Origin: an uncultured Pelagibacteraceae bacterium
GTDB lineage: Bacteria > Pseudomonadota > Alphaproteobacteria > Pelagibacterales > Pelagibacteraceae
Reading direction: 5' to 3'
Length of the DNA stretch: 19,656 nucleotides
Assembly (NCBI GenBank): GCA_913052435.1
Contig: CAJXDV010000006.1
Coordinates: 1-19,656, forward strand
A program made the translations under genes and the position numbers. Shown here in pieces: positions 17,978 to 19,656 of the stretch. How positions within the stretch are numbered: the first letter of the stretch is position 1; every line of letters begins with the position of its first letter. The notes beneath the pieces are model-generated. The model saw only the letters and a list, made by a program, of their open reading frames with translations, had not been told where the DNA came from and ran no database searches.

Positions 17978-18007
17978 ATTATACCAATAAAATTTTCTAT
18001 TCTACAA
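17978..18007 (-). promoter_or_regulatory. Promoter of the SRP RNA-dnaX transcript
   Basis: On the minus strand a perfect TATAAT -10 box (17978-17983) is preceded by TGG (extended -10, TGGTATAAT), with TTGTAG (18002-18007) as -35 at an 18-nt spacing. The predicted start, about 7 nt downstream, is the first G of the SRP RNA (17971). This is the best promoter match in the window. Confidence 0.65.
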
Positions 18008-18019
18008 TAAAGTAAAATA

Positions 18020-18847
18020 CTATTTTTGCCTAAATTTATCTGATTTAAAGACACCTAGCACGTGCATGTCCTCACAGTGAAGGCCTATTTCCTCTAAAGA
18101 ATTTTTGATTTTTTTATCTTCTATATGCCCTTCGATGTCACAAAGAAAGAAAAAAGAAGAAAATGAATTTTTTTCAGGAAAACTTTGAAGTTTAGTCATA
18201 TTAACACCATTAATTGCAAAACCAGAAAGGGCTGAATAAAGTGCGGCTGGTTTGCTCTTTAGCTTGAATAAAAAAGATGTAATATATTTTTCATCTTTTA
18301 ATTCTGGCTGATAGATTTCTTTGCCCATAACTAAAAATCTAGTTACATTATTTTTTTCATCTTGGATATTTTCTTTTAATATATCAAGATTATAAATTTG
18401 AGCACTTAACTTTGATGCTATTGCTGATTTTGTTTTATCCTTAATCTCTGAAACATATTTGGCAGATCCAGCTGTATCTGCTCTTACATTTTCATTCAAA
18501 TTATTTTTTTTTATAAATTCTGATGATTGACTCAAAGCTTGTGCGTGAGAAAAAACATCTTTAATATCTGATAATTTTGAACCTTTTACTACTAATAAAT
18601 TATGGTTTATTAAAAAAAAATGTTCGGCGTAAATATTTAATCTATATTTAAATATTAAATATTCTACTCCAATATTGCCTGTCGTTTTGTTTGATTCTGG
18701 TATAATTGTTTTTATTGAGTTATCTTGACTCGCTTTTTCAAAACATTCATCAAAAGTTTTACAGGAAATTGTTTCACAATCAGGATACATTTCTTTAGCA
18801 CAACTTTCACTGTAACTGCCTGCTATTCCTTGGTATGCTATTTTCAT
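18020..18847 (-). CDS. pheA: Prephenate dehydratase (monofunctional, with ACT domain)
   Basis: Converts prephenate to phenylpyruvate in phenylalanine synthesis. The 275-residue protein has no chorismate mutase domain. The catalytic region (~1-180) starts IAYQGIAGSYSE and has DTAGSA (124-129) and the catalytic NVTRF (167-171, TRF motif). The ACT domain (~190-270) contains GFAINGVNMTKLQSFP in place of the usual NMTRLESRP, so phenylalanine control is likely but may be altered. The usually conserved PIEN segment reads PESNKTTGN (50-58), a change at the conserved Glu. It lies 4 nt after kdsB on the same strand, so the two are probably one operon. Confidence 0.93.
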   Translation of the reverse strand: MKIAYQGIAGSYSESCAKEMYPDCETISCKTFDECFEKASQDNSIKTIIPESNKTTGNIGVEYLIFKYRLNIYAEHFFLINHNLLVVKGSKLSDIKDVFSHAQALSQSSEFIKKNNLNENVRADTAGSAKYVSEIKDKTKSAIASKLSAQIYNLDILKENIQDEKNNVTRFLVMGKEIYQPELKDEKYITSFLFKLKSKPAALYSALSGFAINGVNMTKLQSFPEKNSFSSFFFLCDIEGHIEDKKIKNSLEEIGLHCEDMHVLGVFKSDKFRQK

Positions 18848-18851
18848 AAAT

Positions 18852-19592
18852 TTAACTCTTATATTCCATTAATTTTTTTATTTCCAGATAATCTTCATTA
18901 GTATCAACTCCTATTGGTGAGGAATTGGCTAAAATAACATCGATTGTAATATTGTTTTCCATGGCTCTTAGTTGTTCTAAGTTTTGTGATATTTCATTTT
19001 GAGTCTGTTTTAAATTTACAAATTTTTGTAATATTGAAATTTTATACATATATATTCCAATATGATGATAGATATTTTCTTGATTATTAAATAAAACTTC
19101 TCTTGAAAAAGATTTTGCTTTTGAAGTATTATCCTTTGATAAATCTTCATCTGTAGTCACTTTAACTATATTGCTGTTTTCGAAGAATTTTTCATCTTTT
19201 ATTTTACAAGCCAATGTTGCTATTTCAGATTTTATATTAATTGCTTTGTTATTAAGATTTTTAACATCCTCAACATTAATCATTGGTTCGTCTCCTTGAA
19301 GATTGATGATATAATCAATGTTATTCAAATTAAGTTTCTGGTAAGCTTCAAAAATTCTGTCTGTTCCTGTTAGATGTTCCTTTTCGGTTAAAATACAATT
19401 TCCTCCATTTTCTATAACCTCTTGAAAAATTTCCTTATCTCCAGTTGCAACATAGACTTCCCCGATTCCAGTTGATTTTGCTTTTTGATAAACATGATTT
19501 ACGATTGATAAATTATTAATTTTCAGTAGTGGTTTGTTGGGTAATCTTGTTGCGGATAATCTAGAAGGTATCAAAATTATTGTTTTGGTCAT
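18852..19592 (-). CDS. kdsB: 3-deoxy-manno-octulosonate cytidylyltransferase (CMP-KDO synthetase)
   Basis: Activates KDO with CTP for transfer to lipid A, which marks the cell as a lipopolysaccharide-bearing Gram-negative. The 246 residues match the family length. The nucleotide-binding start IILIPSRLSATRLPNKPLL (5-23) is typical. It is followed by VYVATGDKEI, LTGTDRIFEAYQKL (~74-87) and the signature NLQGDEPMI (~97-105). Later come HHIGIYMYK and the C-terminal GVDTNEDYLEIKKL, which closes the active site in related enzymes. It heads the kdsB-pheA pair. Its promoter must lie within or beyond the last 64 nt of the window. Confidence 0.96.
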   Translation of the reverse strand: MTKTIILIPSRLSATRLPNKPLLKINNLSIVNHVYQKAKSTGIGEVYVATGDKEIFQEVIENGGNCILTEKEHLTGTDRIFEAYQKLNLNNIDYIINLQGDEPMINVEDVKNLNNKAINIKSEIATLACKIKDEKFFENSNIVKVTTDEDLSKDNTSKAKSFSREVLFNNQENIYHHIGIYMYKISILQKFVNLKQTQNEISQNLEQLRAMENNITIDVILANSSPIGVDTNEDYLEIKKLMEYKS

Positions 19593-19607
19593 AAATTCAA
19601 GTTTTAT

Positions 19608-19622
19608 GCGTCTTTCAGACGC
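19608..19622. other. Short perfect hairpin upstream of kdsB
   Basis: GCGTCT and AGACGC form a 6-bp GC-rich stem with a 3-nt loop, 16 nt before the kdsB start and unusual in this AT-rich sequence. Neither strand has a clean T-run directly after it, so it is not a standard terminator. It may be the terminator remnant of a neighbouring gene outside the window, or an operator or 5' UTR hairpin. Confidence 0.4.
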
Positions 19623-19656
19623 AATAATTGAAATTAAATTTAGTATTTTTTTTGTT

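Noticed and set aside
1..19656. Search by eye for CRISPR arrays, insertion sequences, integrases, toxin-antitoxin or defence genes
   Set aside because: No repeat-spacer pattern, transposase-like frame or defence domain was seen; almost every base is taken by recognised core genes.

Overview
The window is strongly AT-rich, gene-dense chromosomal DNA from an alphaproteobacterium, most likely a streamlined SAR11 (Pelagibacterales) relative. Supporting signs are the very low GC, the 0-8 nt gaps and overlaps between genes, the alphaproteobacterial 16S start, the alphaproteobacterial families DUF4167 and DUF1178, and a tandem glycine riboswitch placed before malate synthase G (glcB), an arrangement described for SAR11. 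The genus-level placement is an inference; no database was searched.

Layout. Positions 1-444 hold the 5' part of a 16S rRNA gene on the minus strand, cut by the window edge, followed by its leader and a candidate promoter (445-723). A plus-strand M23 peptidase gene (724-2025) converges on a minus-strand operon lysC-ispG-prfA-prmC-DUF4167 (6664 down to 2022). ubiG (plus) starts divergently from lysC and converges on argJ-DUF1178 (minus). secA (plus) is divergent from argJ and converges on accA (minus). Divergent from accA is the tandem glycine riboswitch and glcB (plus). glcB converges on a minus-strand block in the order kdsB-pheA, then the SRP RNA gene with its own promoter, then dnaX-ybaB-recR.

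Working together. The block is core metabolism and information processing: lysine/threonine-family amino acid entry (lysC), isoprenoids (ispG), translation termination (prfA and its methylase prmC), ubiquinone (ubiG), arginine (argJ), protein export (secA, SRP RNA), fatty acid synthesis (accA), glyoxylate use (glcB under glycine control), DNA replication and repair (dnaX, recR), phenylalanine (pheA) and lipopolysaccharide KDO activation (kdsB). I see no mobile element, CRISPR array, phage gene, toxin-antitoxin pair or defence system, and no clear new multigene system.

The points most worth a second look are regulatory or structural: (1) a five-base loop in riboswitch aptamer 1 that is perfectly complementary to the G-rich stretch just before the glcB start; (2) an A7 slip site in dnaX with an SD-like element upstream and a -1 stop four codons on, which would give a gamma-type short product; (3) a C-terminal membrane segment appended to AccA; (4) an SRP RNA with altered bases in its normally near-invariant Ffh-binding loop; and (5) convergent gene pairs that meet with no room for terminators.
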